The notes beneath the pieces are model-generated. The model was not told the DNA's origin. It saw nothing but the letters and a program-made list of their open reading frames with translations, and did not search any database. Shown here piece by piece: positions 33,891 to 44,549 of a DNA stretch of 64,000 bases. The position numbers and the translations under genes were made by a program. The DNA is from Uranotaenia lowii (lineage: Eukaryota; Arthropoda; Insecta; Diptera; Culicidae). Position 1 is the first letter of the stretch, and each line of letters begins with the position of its first letter. The stretch is taken from NCBI RefSeq assembly GCF_029784155.1, contig NC_073691.1:87985361-88049360 (forward strand), in the 5' to 3' direction.

Positions 33891-35159
33891 AAAAAAAGCG
33901 GGACATTTTGAGAAAAAAGCGGGACAGCGGGACATTCAACAAAAAAGCGGGACATGTCCCGCTTTTGCGAAACGGATGGCAACCCTAGTTTAGGCAATAA
34001 ACTATATGCAAAAGAAAGCAAATTTCATGCCGGTTTTAGTGATGTAACTGCATTGGCGGTGCAATGCTTTACAAAAATATAATAAATATATTTCTGAAAG
34101 TAAAACCAGAAAATTTGGGCTAGTGCTTGTTTGTTTTTTCGTTTCTTTTCATTCGTCTTCGTGTGCAAAATAGCTTTGAGATATTACCACCCACTGCGTT
34201 CGTCTGCCAAGCAAGAATTTGTGCGGACTTCTCAAAATTCAGAAACTAGTTCACTGTTTTATTTATCATATTTTTGCCAAGCATTGCACCGCCAATGCAG
34301 TTACACCACTAGAACCGGTATGAAATAAGCTTTCTTTTGCATCAGTTTTATTGCCTAAACTTTACGTTAACGTACTCAAAATCCAGTGCAAAATTGAGCT
34401 TAGGTGTAGGAATTGTCTGAGAAAATCCAAATTGATAAAAAGTTCGAAAAACAGCTACCTTTGAATAGCCGTCATAAATTATGTATTTCGTCTTTCAAAA
34501 ATCTAAAGATGCCAAAATGTGACAAATTACGTCTACTTTTCAATTCACTTTTTCAAAATTTTCTACTGTAACAGGAACAGCTTTGGCGGTTGATTGATTG
34601 AAAAGTACGGGTTTTACACAACTTTTTTACATTTTTTGTGGCCATGATCTTAGAAAGTTTTTAAAAAAAATTTCCGTATGTGCAACATATAGCTTCTAAC
34701 TTCAGCTTTCTCAGGCACTAAATGAAATTTTTTTTCGAGCACTTAATAACTGATTTACAACCTTTTTCCTGAAGCATGTTTTTTCATAAAATTTATCTTG
34801 TACTGCAAATAACTTTGAAATTATTGATTGTAGCTGAAAATTGTCTGAGAAAAATATTTGAGTCGAATTATAAGCTTTTCAAAACTATAAATTTGGTAGA
34901 AATCGGTTGAGAAACAAGGGAGTTTTAGCGAAAACGGTGTATGCCGTCATTTGACCGCTCGCGGTATGAATAGGTATACCACATGCGTTATTCGAAAACC
35001 GTAACACTTAAAAAAAAATTAAAAACGCAAAAATACTTGCATTTCAAAAACAAAAATAGTCCTGTCGTTAAATTTGCTAAAAAACAATTATATAAGGCGT
35101 AATCATCGTTTAAAGTTCAAAAACCGTCATTTGACCGCCTCCGGTACGTTTAGTGTTAA

Positions 35160-36160
35160 ACTCCTCATACAGGATTTCAATTTATCAAGGTTCTTGATAA
35201 TATTTTATATGTAGATATGTTGGTACTATTGCATTTAAAAAGCATACAAGATCCTGCAGAAAATGTTATACTGTTGTGCCAGAAGGCCGCTCACCCCGTC
35301 CTCTTTTTTCGACAGCAAATTTATTTACACTATTCTAAACAACACTAAATTTACCATTTTCAGAACGACTTAAACTAATGATTTGTACAATATTTGTTAA
35401 ACATTCTGAAACGTTTTTGTACTCGAAAAAACATAACATTTTTTGTGTATAACTTATGATTGTCTGGATTGAAATTCAGAATTGTTTTAGCAAAACTGAG
35501 TTCGAGTGTTATGTTTACAAGTGCTTTTTTTTATTCTGTCAAGTTAAATTTGAGATATCCTTACCAAAAACAATTGTTTCAATTAAGGCCTGTTCCGACT
35601 CAAATTGCATCACGAGAAAAACGCTGTAGAAAATAAACTAGTTGACCGATACTTTTTAAAGTTTCAGACATCGAAATGAAACGCATTAATGAGCTTTGAG
35701 CATACTTAATTATAATTGAATAACGGGTGGCAACTAAAATTTTGAAGTTTCTCTTTCAAGCTGTAAAAAAAGTCAACTGTACTTGAAGAAGATTTGATTA
35801 ATTGGAATCAAAGGTACATTGTCCCATGTTGAAAATAAAATTAGAGAATAGTTGAAAACGGTTCATAATCGACTGTTCGGCTAAGCTTCCGTTTGATTTC
35901 GGAACAGGAGCGTTGTACGGCCTTTATGTCAACTTTGTGAATACATCTTTTGATTCTACTAATCAATTGTTTGCAGTTCTTGGCTTGGCTCCAATTACTT
36001 TTGTACACCAAAGAGCTCAACCTTCCGAAAAAATCTTCGATTGGGCGTCACTGAGGCAGATTTGTCGGTATGTGGTTGTGGTCAAAAAAGGGAAGTAACT
36101 TTCCTCGTCCAAAACAAAACATTTTCCGGAATTTTTTTTATCATCTTGCGGCATTGGGAT
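35160..36160. other. Unassigned sequence flanking the foldback
   Basis: Resumes the sequence interrupted at 18512 (after the TTAA). A phrase GGGTGGCAACTAAAATTTTG at about 35726-35745 recurs inverted at the end of the element at 42944-43228. No gene recognised. Confidence 0.4.
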
Positions 36161-36164
36161 TTAA

Positions 36165-36380
36165 CACGTTCGTCGCCATGATACACATAGTCGAGTGACG
36201 GGTGTATTTCCTGTGAGGCCCCGTCATATAAAAAACGTGTGACGCTCTCTTACTCAAGTTAGCCGCTCAGTTAAGCCGCACGTTGCAAAGCTTGGAGATC
36301 TCCTTTTTTACTTTCTCGCTCCGAGAATTTCTTTGGGCCCGGTTAGTAAAACTACCAGAATGAACGCAGCGACGAACGTG
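36165..36380. mobile_element. 216-bp piggyBac-like MITE
   Basis: The TIR CACGTTCGTCGC at 36165-36176 is matched by GCGACGAACGTG at 36369-36380. The left flank is TTAA (36161-36164); the right flank is TTCA, one change from TTAA. No ORF of its own. It directly abuts a LINE tail. Confidence 0.6.
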
Positions 36381-36760
36381 TTCAAGAGTCAAAATCTGAT
36401 CCTCAGTCTTGTTTTCTTACGGCACTTAATTCCAAGTTTTTTAAATGTCTTGCCAATACCCAAGCAACATTTTAAACGCATTACCAGACCTGTGTGTGAC
36501 TGCTGTGGCGTATCTTTGACCGTGCAACACATCCTTATTGAATGCAGGAAACATGAAAAAGTGAGACGTGAATGCGGAATTGATAGATCCCTGGAAGTTG
36601 CCCTTTCCAATAATGAACAGGAAGAAAAAAAGTTGCTTTGTTTCATTTCCAAATCCGGACTGACAAAAAAAATTGTAAAATAGGTTAAGTTAGTTAATAA
36701 AGTTACAAGACACGAACGCCACAAACGTGGTAAAGTGTCTATAATAAGAGAAAAAAAAAA
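36381..36760 (+). pseudogene. C-terminal remnant of an RNase H-type LINE with poly(A) tail
   Basis: The frame (ending at 36683) reads through the MITE boundary into PKQHFKRITRPVCDCCGVSL, then VQHILIECRKH and a short C-terminus. The CDCCG...LTVQHILIEC pattern is the C-terminal cysteine/histidine finger that follows RNase H in I/R1/LOA-group LINEs. A short 3' UTR with AATAAAG follows, then ten A residues at 36751-36760. Everything upstream of the finger is missing. Confidence 0.65.
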
Positions 36761-38532
36761 TTTTAAACGCATGATGGTTTTATAGGAAAGTATGGCAGTT
36801 TTATAACGATATTGTAAAAGTCTTGATAGCCGTGAAGCGTATTTCAACAAGACCATTAAAAAAACCTTCTCCAGGGTATCTACACACCGTTTATAAAACC
36901 TGTTTCGAAAACCTCAATCAATTTCAAGAATATTTTATCCTCCGTGTATATAGCGGGTTTGAAGGCCGCTATTAAGCAATTTCAAAACCTCGCTATAAAA
37001 CCCTGTCAAAATGTCATAAAACGTCAAGTGTCAAACAAACATACAGCTGATCGGATTGATTTGGAAACAAAAACGAGAAGAAAAAACGAGAATTTTGCGT
37101 TTGATTTTTGCAATCAGAAGGTAAATATTCCATCGATATCCTAATCTTGTAGCTAATATATATTTTTTGACTGCTATAGTCCTATTTGCCGCTGGTAGTG
37201 TTCGTGATAATATGCTGGTTGTTTCACCAAGCCTTTTCAGTTTTGGGACAATTAACCTCAAAAACGATCATGTGTGTCGACCGGCTGTTCGTTTTTTGTA
37301 CCGAGAGTTTTTGAGGTTAATTGTCCCGTCTCATCTGAACACGCTCAGCAAGTGTGCGTAAGAAATGTCAAAAACAACTCTATAGGAAATATCCGGAAAT
37401 ATGCCCCGCCAGGCCTGGTCATTTGCCGGTACCGGATGGTTTTTCTTACCAGCAACACATCCAGAAAAAAGCGACTATTCCATAACATTCGCCGTCGGAA
37501 TTGCTGCGCAACTTTGCGACATGTGGCTGGAAAAACAACCTGGTCCATTTTTTCGGAGCTGCTACGGCTGGATCCGGATTAAAAGTAAGTGTAATATAAA
37601 TATAATTTGAATAAAAAGTTAATAGAATTCTAGTGTTTTTTGTATTATTTCATGGGATCACGAAACGCCATTTTCTGATGGATTATTGAAAAATTTGAGA
37701 AAATAAATTTCATGAATTTCGATATTATGCAGCAAAATTTGGGAACTAACACGTCTTATTCGCACAAAAATTGACTAAAGTAAAGATAGATACATAAAAG
37801 AGCGTCTAGGATAGAAATTTAGAAGTATTTCTCATGTTTAAGAATATAAATATATGTATTGAAATCTTTAATTCCGCAAATCTATGATGGGGCGCGTTTT
37901 TTCACATTTATTTGATAAAACCAATCGATATATTTTGAAGCGCATCAGCTTTGTGAATGAGATAGCGATTACCATCTTACAATTAAATTGTTCAATTATT
38001 TTATTATTGTCGATCCTTGACAAAATGGAAGCATCCTATTTTATTTCGACTCAGTCAGAATATTTTTTCATCAATTCAATTTCATAGCCGCTGTCAAGAA
38101 ATTTAATTTTCACTCAAAAAAATTTTCACTCAAACTAAAATTTGACAATCTGAATCAACTCTTCACAAAACCCCTCTGGTTGTATAAGGTACTTGTAATG
38201 TGTTCTTCAGAACCTCCTGTAGGTGGACCCTTTTACACTTGTAAGTGTTTTAAAGATGTTTTAATGGTTGTTGTTTTATAGTTTTATAAACGTTGTTTTA
38301 TAGTGAAGTTTGGAAGTACCCTTCCAGTTTCTTTTTAAACTAAAATTGTTACTTGGGATATACTGGTGAGAACAATTGAACTTTTTGGCGGCATCTCATT
38401 GGCCCAGTGAATCCTTGTTGTTGAAAGTATGAGAAAGAGAACACAGTCCTTTTGCGTCCATACTTTCGCTTGTCTTCCACTACCTTGCTTGTGAGTAGTT
38501 GTTGGAGATTTTAGGATATGGGTCATATGGAC
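36761..38532. other. Unassigned sequence with one hairpin
   Basis: A perfect 21-bp inverted repeat (37245-37265 and 37307-37327, GGGACAATTAACCTC at its core) encloses a 41-base loop. Downstream, 37401-37592 is an ATG-initiated frame of about 64 codons that ends at a donor-like AAAAGTAAGTG. It could be a first exon, but has no recognisable motif and is not called as a gene. About 95 bp at 38430-38525 is repeated in the same orientation at 42855-42945. Confidence 0.4.
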
Positions 38533-39353
38533 TAGAGTGTCCGTCTCGGGATTTCCCGGGAATTTCAAAAATTCGAGAATTCCCGATTCCCGGGAATCAT
38601 AGTTTCATTCCCGGGAATTTCCGACATGGATGAAATTATTACTTTGGAAAAGCCTGATAGCCTACGGAACTATTCTTATTGATCTTTTTGAAAATGTAGT
38701 CATACAAAACTCATTGAGAATATGCCGATTTCTGTAGCAGTAGACGCTTTGGAGCCACTTGGTGCTCCAAGATAAGTTTAAAAAGATAATATGTATTTCC
38801 ACACCGTTTTCATTGAACGAAAACCCACTACACTTCGAAAAATATATGAAAAATTGCGCAGCAGGTAGGCAGATTGTGTTTTCTCCAAAGTAACATTTAT
38901 GCACTTGTTTCCCTCTGGCTTTGAAAGCCCGATGAATTTCAAAACTTAAAAATGAAGAAGACATCGCTTTCTTAATATGAAAACCAAATTTGTAAAGTGT
39001 TCAGAAAAACGAAAAAAGGTTAGAAAAATCAAACAAATGAATTTTTTTCACTTACCTCTAGTTGCATGAATGAATTCTTCATTTGACTTATTTAGGCTAT
39101 TTTATAGTTCGTTTGACTGTTTTCAATGTATCATTGTTGAAAACAGATTGAGATTAAAAATAAGTTGAAAAACATTATGAAGAGTACATTTTGAACAAAT
39201 TATGGGCTTGTATGCACTACAGGTTTGAATCGAATAGCATATATACCTACATGTTTTTGAATATTTCCCGGGATCCCGGGAATTCCCGGGAAACAGGCCA
39301 CCAGATTTCCCGATTCCCGGGAATGGGAAAACTGCCGGGAAATGGACACTCTA
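38533..39353. mobile_element. 821-bp hAT-type MITE with perfect 8-bp TSD
   Basis: The TIR TAGAGTGTCC at 38533-38542 is matched by GGACACTCTA at 39344-39353. ATATGGAC flanks both ends (38525-38532 and 39354-39361) without mismatch. Just inside each end are dense copies of TTCCCGGGAA. The interior is AT-rich and non-coding. Confidence 0.88.
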
Positions 39354-39458
39354 ATATGGACCCTTATTCTACGCTGCGCGGGAGGTGACGATAGTCAAGT
39401 AACCCAGTAGTCACTTTAGGTGAGGAACGTCTCTTTGGTTGAACTTTATGAGTCCTTA

Positions 39459-41465
39459 CACGCTCATTTTTTATTAACCATTTATGATTAAAAAGTAACC
39501 ATTTTATGGGTTTCGCTGTAGAACTGCCAATATGGTTACTTTTTAACGATTTTTCAAAGCGCATTTCTAACCTTATCACAAGTTCCCATGCAATAACCAA
39601 AAAAATGGTTAAAAATTTGATCAAAAACGGTGTCCGCCATTTTAACAACAATCTTTGACGTAGCCACATTTTTTTTGTTTAGTTTCCAATTATTAAGTTT
39701 TATCATCAAATTGACAATATATGGTTTTCGCAAACTTAATTTCTATTGCCCACTGGGTACTGTAAATCGGCCAAAAACCGATTCCGTCGAAAAGCAGTTT
39801 TAGTACCGATCCAACTACTTGCCAGGTTATCGTTGTTGGATCCAGCCCGAATACACCGGTTCCAAATCCGGTCCCTCGATGACAAGAGAAGTAGCAGACA
39901 TCGGCCAACAAGGTAAGCGCCGACAAGTTAATTCAGTTTAGCTATCTAAAATCTAAAGATTCGTTTCGATATTTTTTTTTTAAATCTAAATCAGGATCAT
40001 CTCCAAGGAACAACTCCAGATTTAAGCCAGGGGTCGAGTGCGAGCATTGGCGTTATTGGTGGTCGGACGCTTGTGCGGTAGTTATGATCGGATTTTTGTG
40101 AAATTATCTCAAAAAGAAATACTGGTGATACAACAGTTCGATCCGGGAAGAGACATTTCATTGAAAGGTTACTTTTTTTTAATTGATTCGATTAACAATT
40201 ACTGCCGGAAGATTTTCCAAATTATGTAGGATCCTTTCTTTCTGTTTGTTCACGCTCTTACTGCATGCTCCCAGTCGCTAGTAGCATTTTTCTATTTACG
40301 TCATCTTCTGGCAGTATAATTCTATAAATTTATTCTATTTCAGAATTACAATGCATATCAATAAGATTCCTACCGAAAAATATACCGGTTGGAATCTTGT
40401 AATCTGAAATAAAATAACGAGCACTCGTAGTTTCATTACCAGTTTTGAAGCAACGCAATTTGCTCTAAATTTACGAAATTTCGTTTTGTTTTCAGAATGT
40501 TCAACGAGGATCAAGAGAACATAAACGGTTGATGGCGGAAACAACTCTAATTCATCGGTTCCAAGAACGCCTCCTACTCTCGCCATTATCCTAAAACCGT
40601 AAACAGTTTGGAGCACCATCATAGAGGTGTAATTCGAATGTACATTCATGATCCAGATTTAGTCCAGGAACACAATTATCAATATGCGACAGCAGCAACA
40701 ACATGGCACGCTCCTGGTTCGAAGGCAAATGTACCAGAACTGGCAGAATTGGGAAATAGAAATTTTCAGTCGATAAGATTCGTAGAGGCAGACTACATGC
40801 TACAAGGAACCTCTTGATTCTTAGCAGCGGGCCGGGTTAGGAGAGGGAAAGTCAGGACTGGTAAACTATCCTGTTTTTTGGATAAATTTTGAACATTTTT
40901 TTAACAATTTCATTTTACTTTTAAGGTTGTTGAAACACCCCCTTGTTACTGGCCGCCCGCTTAAGCAAGGATCAACAGATGGTTATCATACCATTTCACA
41001 ATAACACCCACTTTCACAGGAACCGTCGTTACCGTCGTTACGCTTTTTGGTTTCGGCCGTGGAACCACCTTTGTATGAGCGATGAGTTTTGGTTCCACAG
41101 CGAATAAAATGTATGAAAATTTCAACATACTGAAAACAGGAAGATTTCAAAATGATGAAAAAATTTGGTTTTTATCTCTGCTCAATAAAATTGCAATTAA
41201 AATTTGTTGGTTTAATTCTATGTCTTCCGAATTCATTCGAAATAATTATTTTTCCATTTTAACGAATCGAAATTCCTCTCTGTAAAAATAACCATTTTCT
41301 TACTTATCTGCTAATATCGACTGCGGTTCAAAAGTAACCATATTTCCACTTCTCAAGAGAAGTCAAAAAATGACTTCTATGGAAGAAACCAAAAAATCAC
41401 TTAACGCGGAAAGGTGTGAAAATGGTTACTTTTTAACGATAATTGGTTAATTAATTTCGAGCGTG
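39459..41465. mobile_element. 2.0-kb TIR element with TA flanks and exon-like interior blocks
   Basis: The left end CACGCTCATTTTTTATTAACC and right end (reverse complement CACGCTCGAAATTAATTAACC) continue into a shared GTTAAAAAGTAACCATTTT/ATTAAAAAGTAACCATTTT for about 46 bp in total. Both are flanked by TA (39457-39458 and 41466-41467). Internal copies of TGGTTACTTTT in opposite orientation lie near each end. The interior (about 39740-40830) has blocks of more balanced composition bounded by donor-like and acceptor-like signals (see findings). No transposase was recognised. Confidence 0.65.
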
Positions 41466-41467
41466 TA

Positions 41468-42943
41468 CCCTATAAGGCATCCCCACTTGTCAAACGAACA
41501 GCTGATTTCTCATGTTTACATTTTCTCGGCATATCGTGGTAGGGTTAACATAACAACAAGATTACGCATGTTCAATGACCAGATAATAACGAAATGAAAT
41601 TAGCCATGCAATTGTTGTGGTTTTGCAAGCGCACCTTGTTAAGGAGAATATAAATTCTTTATTTAATTAATTGCAAATTCATAATTAGGTTAGACATGAA
41701 GGTATGTAAATGATAAAAAGTTACCCTGATATAATCTGTCTCAGGAAATACACTATTCTCGTAGACACCGTAGGCGAGAAATGTCATGTCGGGTGACGAT
41801 TTTAGCTGAGAATTGTCGGTACCGTTTCAGGTGGTGACGAAGCAAAACTTTAACCAAAATACATACTTTGCAAGGTTTTTCAAAATAGTAATAGTAAGAT
41901 AAATTTAAACCTGAATGAAAATGATTAATTAGTTAATTTTTTTTTTAGATTTTCCAGCTTTACTATAAAAAAATGCTGATTTTTTTTTACTTTTTGTTTT
42001 AAAACTGAAAAATCTAATCTGAATGCTAGATTAGAATTCTCGAAACGAAAATATTTCCAGCGCAATCAAAAATATTCTAACCATATGATTCAATAAGTTT
42101 TCAATGATTAATAAATTACGATTACTGAAAAGTTTATGAACTCAATTTTTCGTCTTTATTTCAAGCATTTTAAAACACGATTTTAAAAAGAGTATTCAAA
42201 CAAATCCTGCACAGACAAGCACTAGGCAGGTTATAGGTCCTCCTGGAACAATTGATAATGTATGGTCAGCCGATACACTTCCGGAAAATGTTGGCTCTAA
42301 TGAAAGCTCCTCCACCGGAAGGTTCCTGTCAGCCGCACGTTACTTATGGAGCCAGTGATATCATCACTAATGGCGTTTTTTTTTTTTGATTCTTGATTTG
42401 GCTCGGGACCCGTCCGAATAAAAAAACGACTTTCGGTTTTCGAATTATTCCCCACATAGGTGTGCGTGAGAACGAGCGCAATGTTTACATCCAGCTGTCA
42501 TTTTGTTCTCCCTTCTGGATTTCTTCACTCAGTTCTTCACATCCGGGTTGCCTTTTTTCGTGTCTGGATTGCTCTGGACAGCAAATAGTACGATTTTTCT
42601 TGGCTGAGAGGTTTAAATTCGCGGCATTAATCATTTTCCCGTTCATTATTTCAACTGTTTTGCTTTCAGCCACAAACAGCTGTTTAATGTTTTGACAACA
42701 GCGTTGAGAATATTGGTGAACTTCTCGCAAAACTGACTTTCTTCTCAGGGTGACTCCGTCCGTTTTTCGAGCGAAACTAGGTAAATGAGCATGATGACAG
42801 CAGTTAGAGCGAACCTAGGTTGCCCCTAGGTTTGCCTCCAGGTGATAAAAATACGGTATAAGAGAACGAAGTCCTTTTGCGTCCATAATTTTTGCTGGTC
42901 TGCCAAGCCCTGGCTTGCGAGTAGCTATTGGGGATTTTAGGAT
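41468..42943. other. Unassigned sequence
   Basis: AT-rich with a T run at about 42376-42388. Short conflicting frames occur at 42390-42730 without recognisable motif. Near 42820 there is a short imperfect palindrome (AACCTAGGTTGCCCCTAGGTT). Confidence 0.35.
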
Positions 42944-43228
42944 ATGGTAAACAGTGGAAGCCGCCACATTTTCTCTTTAAAAATGTTGTTCTGTATACTT
43001 TTTGCAGAGATTTTTGTGCAGTTAGTATAACTGTCTAACGCGATCGCTAAACGCTTCTTCTTTCGATGACATTTAAAGCAAAACTGGGTAAACATAAACA
43101 AAACAAAAAATAATGGCGAAAAGAGGAGAAGAAGAGCTAACACATACGCACTCTCATTATTCTCTGAGCTCGTTCAATATTGGGGCCATGAAAAAAAATC
43201 CAAAATTTTAGTTGCCACCTGTTACCAT
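42944..43228. mobile_element. Possible short TIR element, about 285 bp
   Basis: The left end GGTAAACAGTGGAAGCCGCC and right end (reverse complement GGTAACAGGTGGCAACTAAA) are imperfect inverted repeats. The outside bases GGATAT and ATATCC could include an ATAT duplication. The right-end phrase is also present at about 35726. Non-coding. Confidence 0.35.
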
Positions 43229-43499
43229 ATCCATTTGCCTGGCGAATGGTAGACAATGTGCAACTCGAGACCTTCGGGAAGTGGTCATATCATCCCATGT
43301 CTTACCCCTTCGTGGTGCTAGCTGGGGTGTGAACAACCTTAGCGGAGATTAGGTACCCAACCACGGTGGATGCTATGGTCGCATGCTGACTGAGACGGGG
43401 GCTCCGTACGCGTCTGTTCTTCATGTGAGGGGCAGCGTGCGCAGTGCAACAACGTCCTGGTGGTGTTCGAGACCCAAACAGCAACATCACGACGGTCCT

Positions 43500-44120
43500 C
43501 CTGCGAGATAGTGGGGTTAGCTGCGAGCATTGCGAGCCCGTGACTGCAAAAAACAGGAAGAGGATTTCGAACCGACAATTGGCAGGTTCAGCACGCACCA
43601 GCTGACCAACAAAAACGGCCTTAGACTAATAGATTTCGCCGTCTCCAAACGAATGACCGTACGTAGTACCTTTTTCCAGCACCGCCTCCCACACAAGTAC
43701 ACCTGGAAATCACAGTACCAAAAGCAATCATTGATCGACCACGTTTTGATGGACAGCCGGCACTTCTCGGACATCATCGACGTCAGATCCTGTCGAGGCG
43801 CCAACATCGAGTCAGACCATTATCTTATGATGGTGAAGATGCACCCAATACTATCCGTAGTGAACAACAAACGAAACCGACGCCCGCTTTGGTTAAATAT
43901 CACACGACTTCAGCAATTTGAGGTCGTGACAGACGACGCTTAATTGCTCGAAGCAGCGCTGCCGGTAGAGGGCGAAGGGACGCGCGGCACTAGTGCAGAG
44001 AAACGTCGAAACGTATGTATATCACCGACAGCGGAAGAGGCAGTGAATTAGAATTTCCCAGGAGAAAATGCGCCGCCTGGAGGAGGAGAAACTCGTGAAG
44101 TTGGAGCTGGTGCATCGTTC
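43500..44120 (+). pseudogene. RTE LINE fragment 1: C-terminal endonuclease and linker
   Basis: The translation contains TIGRFSTHQLTNKNGLRLID, FAVSKRMTV, FFQHRLPHKYTWKS, SLIDHVLMDSRHFSDIIDV and RGANIESDHYLMMVK. These are the distinctive blocks of the AP-endonuclease of RTE-clade insect LINEs, including the terminal SDH. A frame break follows at about 43940, and the linker (MRRLEEEKLVKLELVHRSQ) runs to 44125. There it is cut by the LTR dimer and resumes at 54503 (ETRKF...). The sequence just upstream (43250-43500) may be 5' RTE sequence but shows no motif. Confidence 0.8.
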
Positions 44121-44125
44121 CCAGG

Positions 44126-44534
44126 TGTGGTATATAGGAGTAATGGTCTTTAATATAAATAAAAAATATCATGGTGAACAAATATAAGAAAAAAATCCAA
44201 TGAAAAATAATTGAATCACAAATTTGATTCAGTGTGTAAAGATATTGAACAGTGCGATACTCCAACTGAACGAACCCGAGTTGAAAACTTCGTTCATTCT
44301 TCTCGTGAAGTTAATGCTCTCTTTTACTGCTACACGTGGTATAACAAGAGTGGAAAAGAGAGGAGACTTCTTTGCCTGGCGCCTGTCTGATAAACGGCTG
44401 ACTTAAACAGAAGATTCAGTTTGTTGAATATTGTTCGAGAGCACGCACGCTTTAATATATCGTGCGACAGCGGGTTTAGTATTCAGCGCTAAACGACCCT
44501 ACATCATGCTGAAATGGGAGCGTAGGTTACGACA
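44126..44534 (+). repeat. LTR 1 (409 bp)
   Basis: Begins TGTGGTATATAGG and ends GTAGGTTACGACA. It appears identical to LTR 2 by eye. A 60-codon frame is shared by all three LTRs but is most likely incidental. The outside flank is the TSD copy CCAGG. Confidence 0.92.
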
Positions 44535-44549
44535 TGGCGCAGTCGGTAG
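44535..44549 (+). promoter_or_regulatory. Primer-binding site, internal region A
   Basis: TGGCGCAGTCGGTAG starts immediately after the LTR and is complementary to a tRNA-Ser 3' end reading CTACCGACTGCG plus CCA. The tRNA identity is recalled from the Drosophila serine tRNA, not searched. Confidence 0.8.

Larger units (their letters stand above)
19160..33987. mobile_element. 14.8-kb segment with hAT-type ends and 8-bp TSD
   Basis: The left end TAGGCTTGCCA (19160-19170) and the right end TGGCAACCCTA (33977-33987) are 11-bp inverted repeats with one mismatch. They are flanked by GTTTACGC (19152-19159) and GTTTAGGC (33988-33995), an 8-bp direct repeat with one difference, as expected for hAT transposition. 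Several copies of AAAAAAGCGGGACAT lie just inside both ends. The insertion interrupts the left arm of the piggyBac-like foldback, and the uninterrupted right arm shows the empty target. No hAT transposase is recognisable inside; the interior is filled by further nested repeats. It may be a hAT element swollen by later insertions. Confidence 0.75.
18513..35155. mobile_element. piggyBac-like foldback element, interrupted by a 14.8-kb insertion
   Basis: The outer ends are CACTAAACATACC (from 18513) and, as reverse complement, CACTAAACGTACC (ending 35155). Both are flanked by TTAA (18509-18512 and 35156-35159), the piggyBac target signature. The left arm 18513-19159 matches the right arm (about 34365-35155) as a long inverted repeat over more than 600 bp. 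The match resumes at 33996-34095 against 34258-34364, so the two arms become continuous once 19160-33995 is removed. The net element is about 1.8 kb, with arms of roughly 750-900 bp and a loop of about 160 bp. The right arm has about 150 bp extra near its end. Subterminal copies of GCGGTCAAATGACGG are present. No transposase ORF, so it is non-autonomous. The superfamily call rests on TTAA and end sequence. Confidence 0.82.

Noticed and set aside
33988..34364. A separate 377-bp palindromic MITE
   Set aside because: Its outer sequence continues the left and right arms of the piggyBac-like foldback, so it is that element's central part, not an independent insertion.
18513..35155. Reading the 16.6 kb between the TTAA-flanked ends as one giant piggyBac or Maverick-like element
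   Set aside because: Arm continuity across 19159/33996 and the 8-bp repeat at the break show a later insertion into a 1.8-kb foldback. No polymerase, integrase, capsid or transposase frame is present.
37401..37592. ATG frame ending at a donor-like site as a first exon
   Set aside because: One donor-like site without a recognisable protein or confirmed acceptor is too little to call an exon.
42393..42730. Overlapping frames of 81-100 codons on both strands
   Set aside because: No motif, no conservation evidence, and mutually exclusive frames.
44224..44406. 60-codon frame repeated at 49527 and 54188
   Set aside because: It is identical only because the three LTRs are copies. It has no domain, is short, and lies in the LTR.
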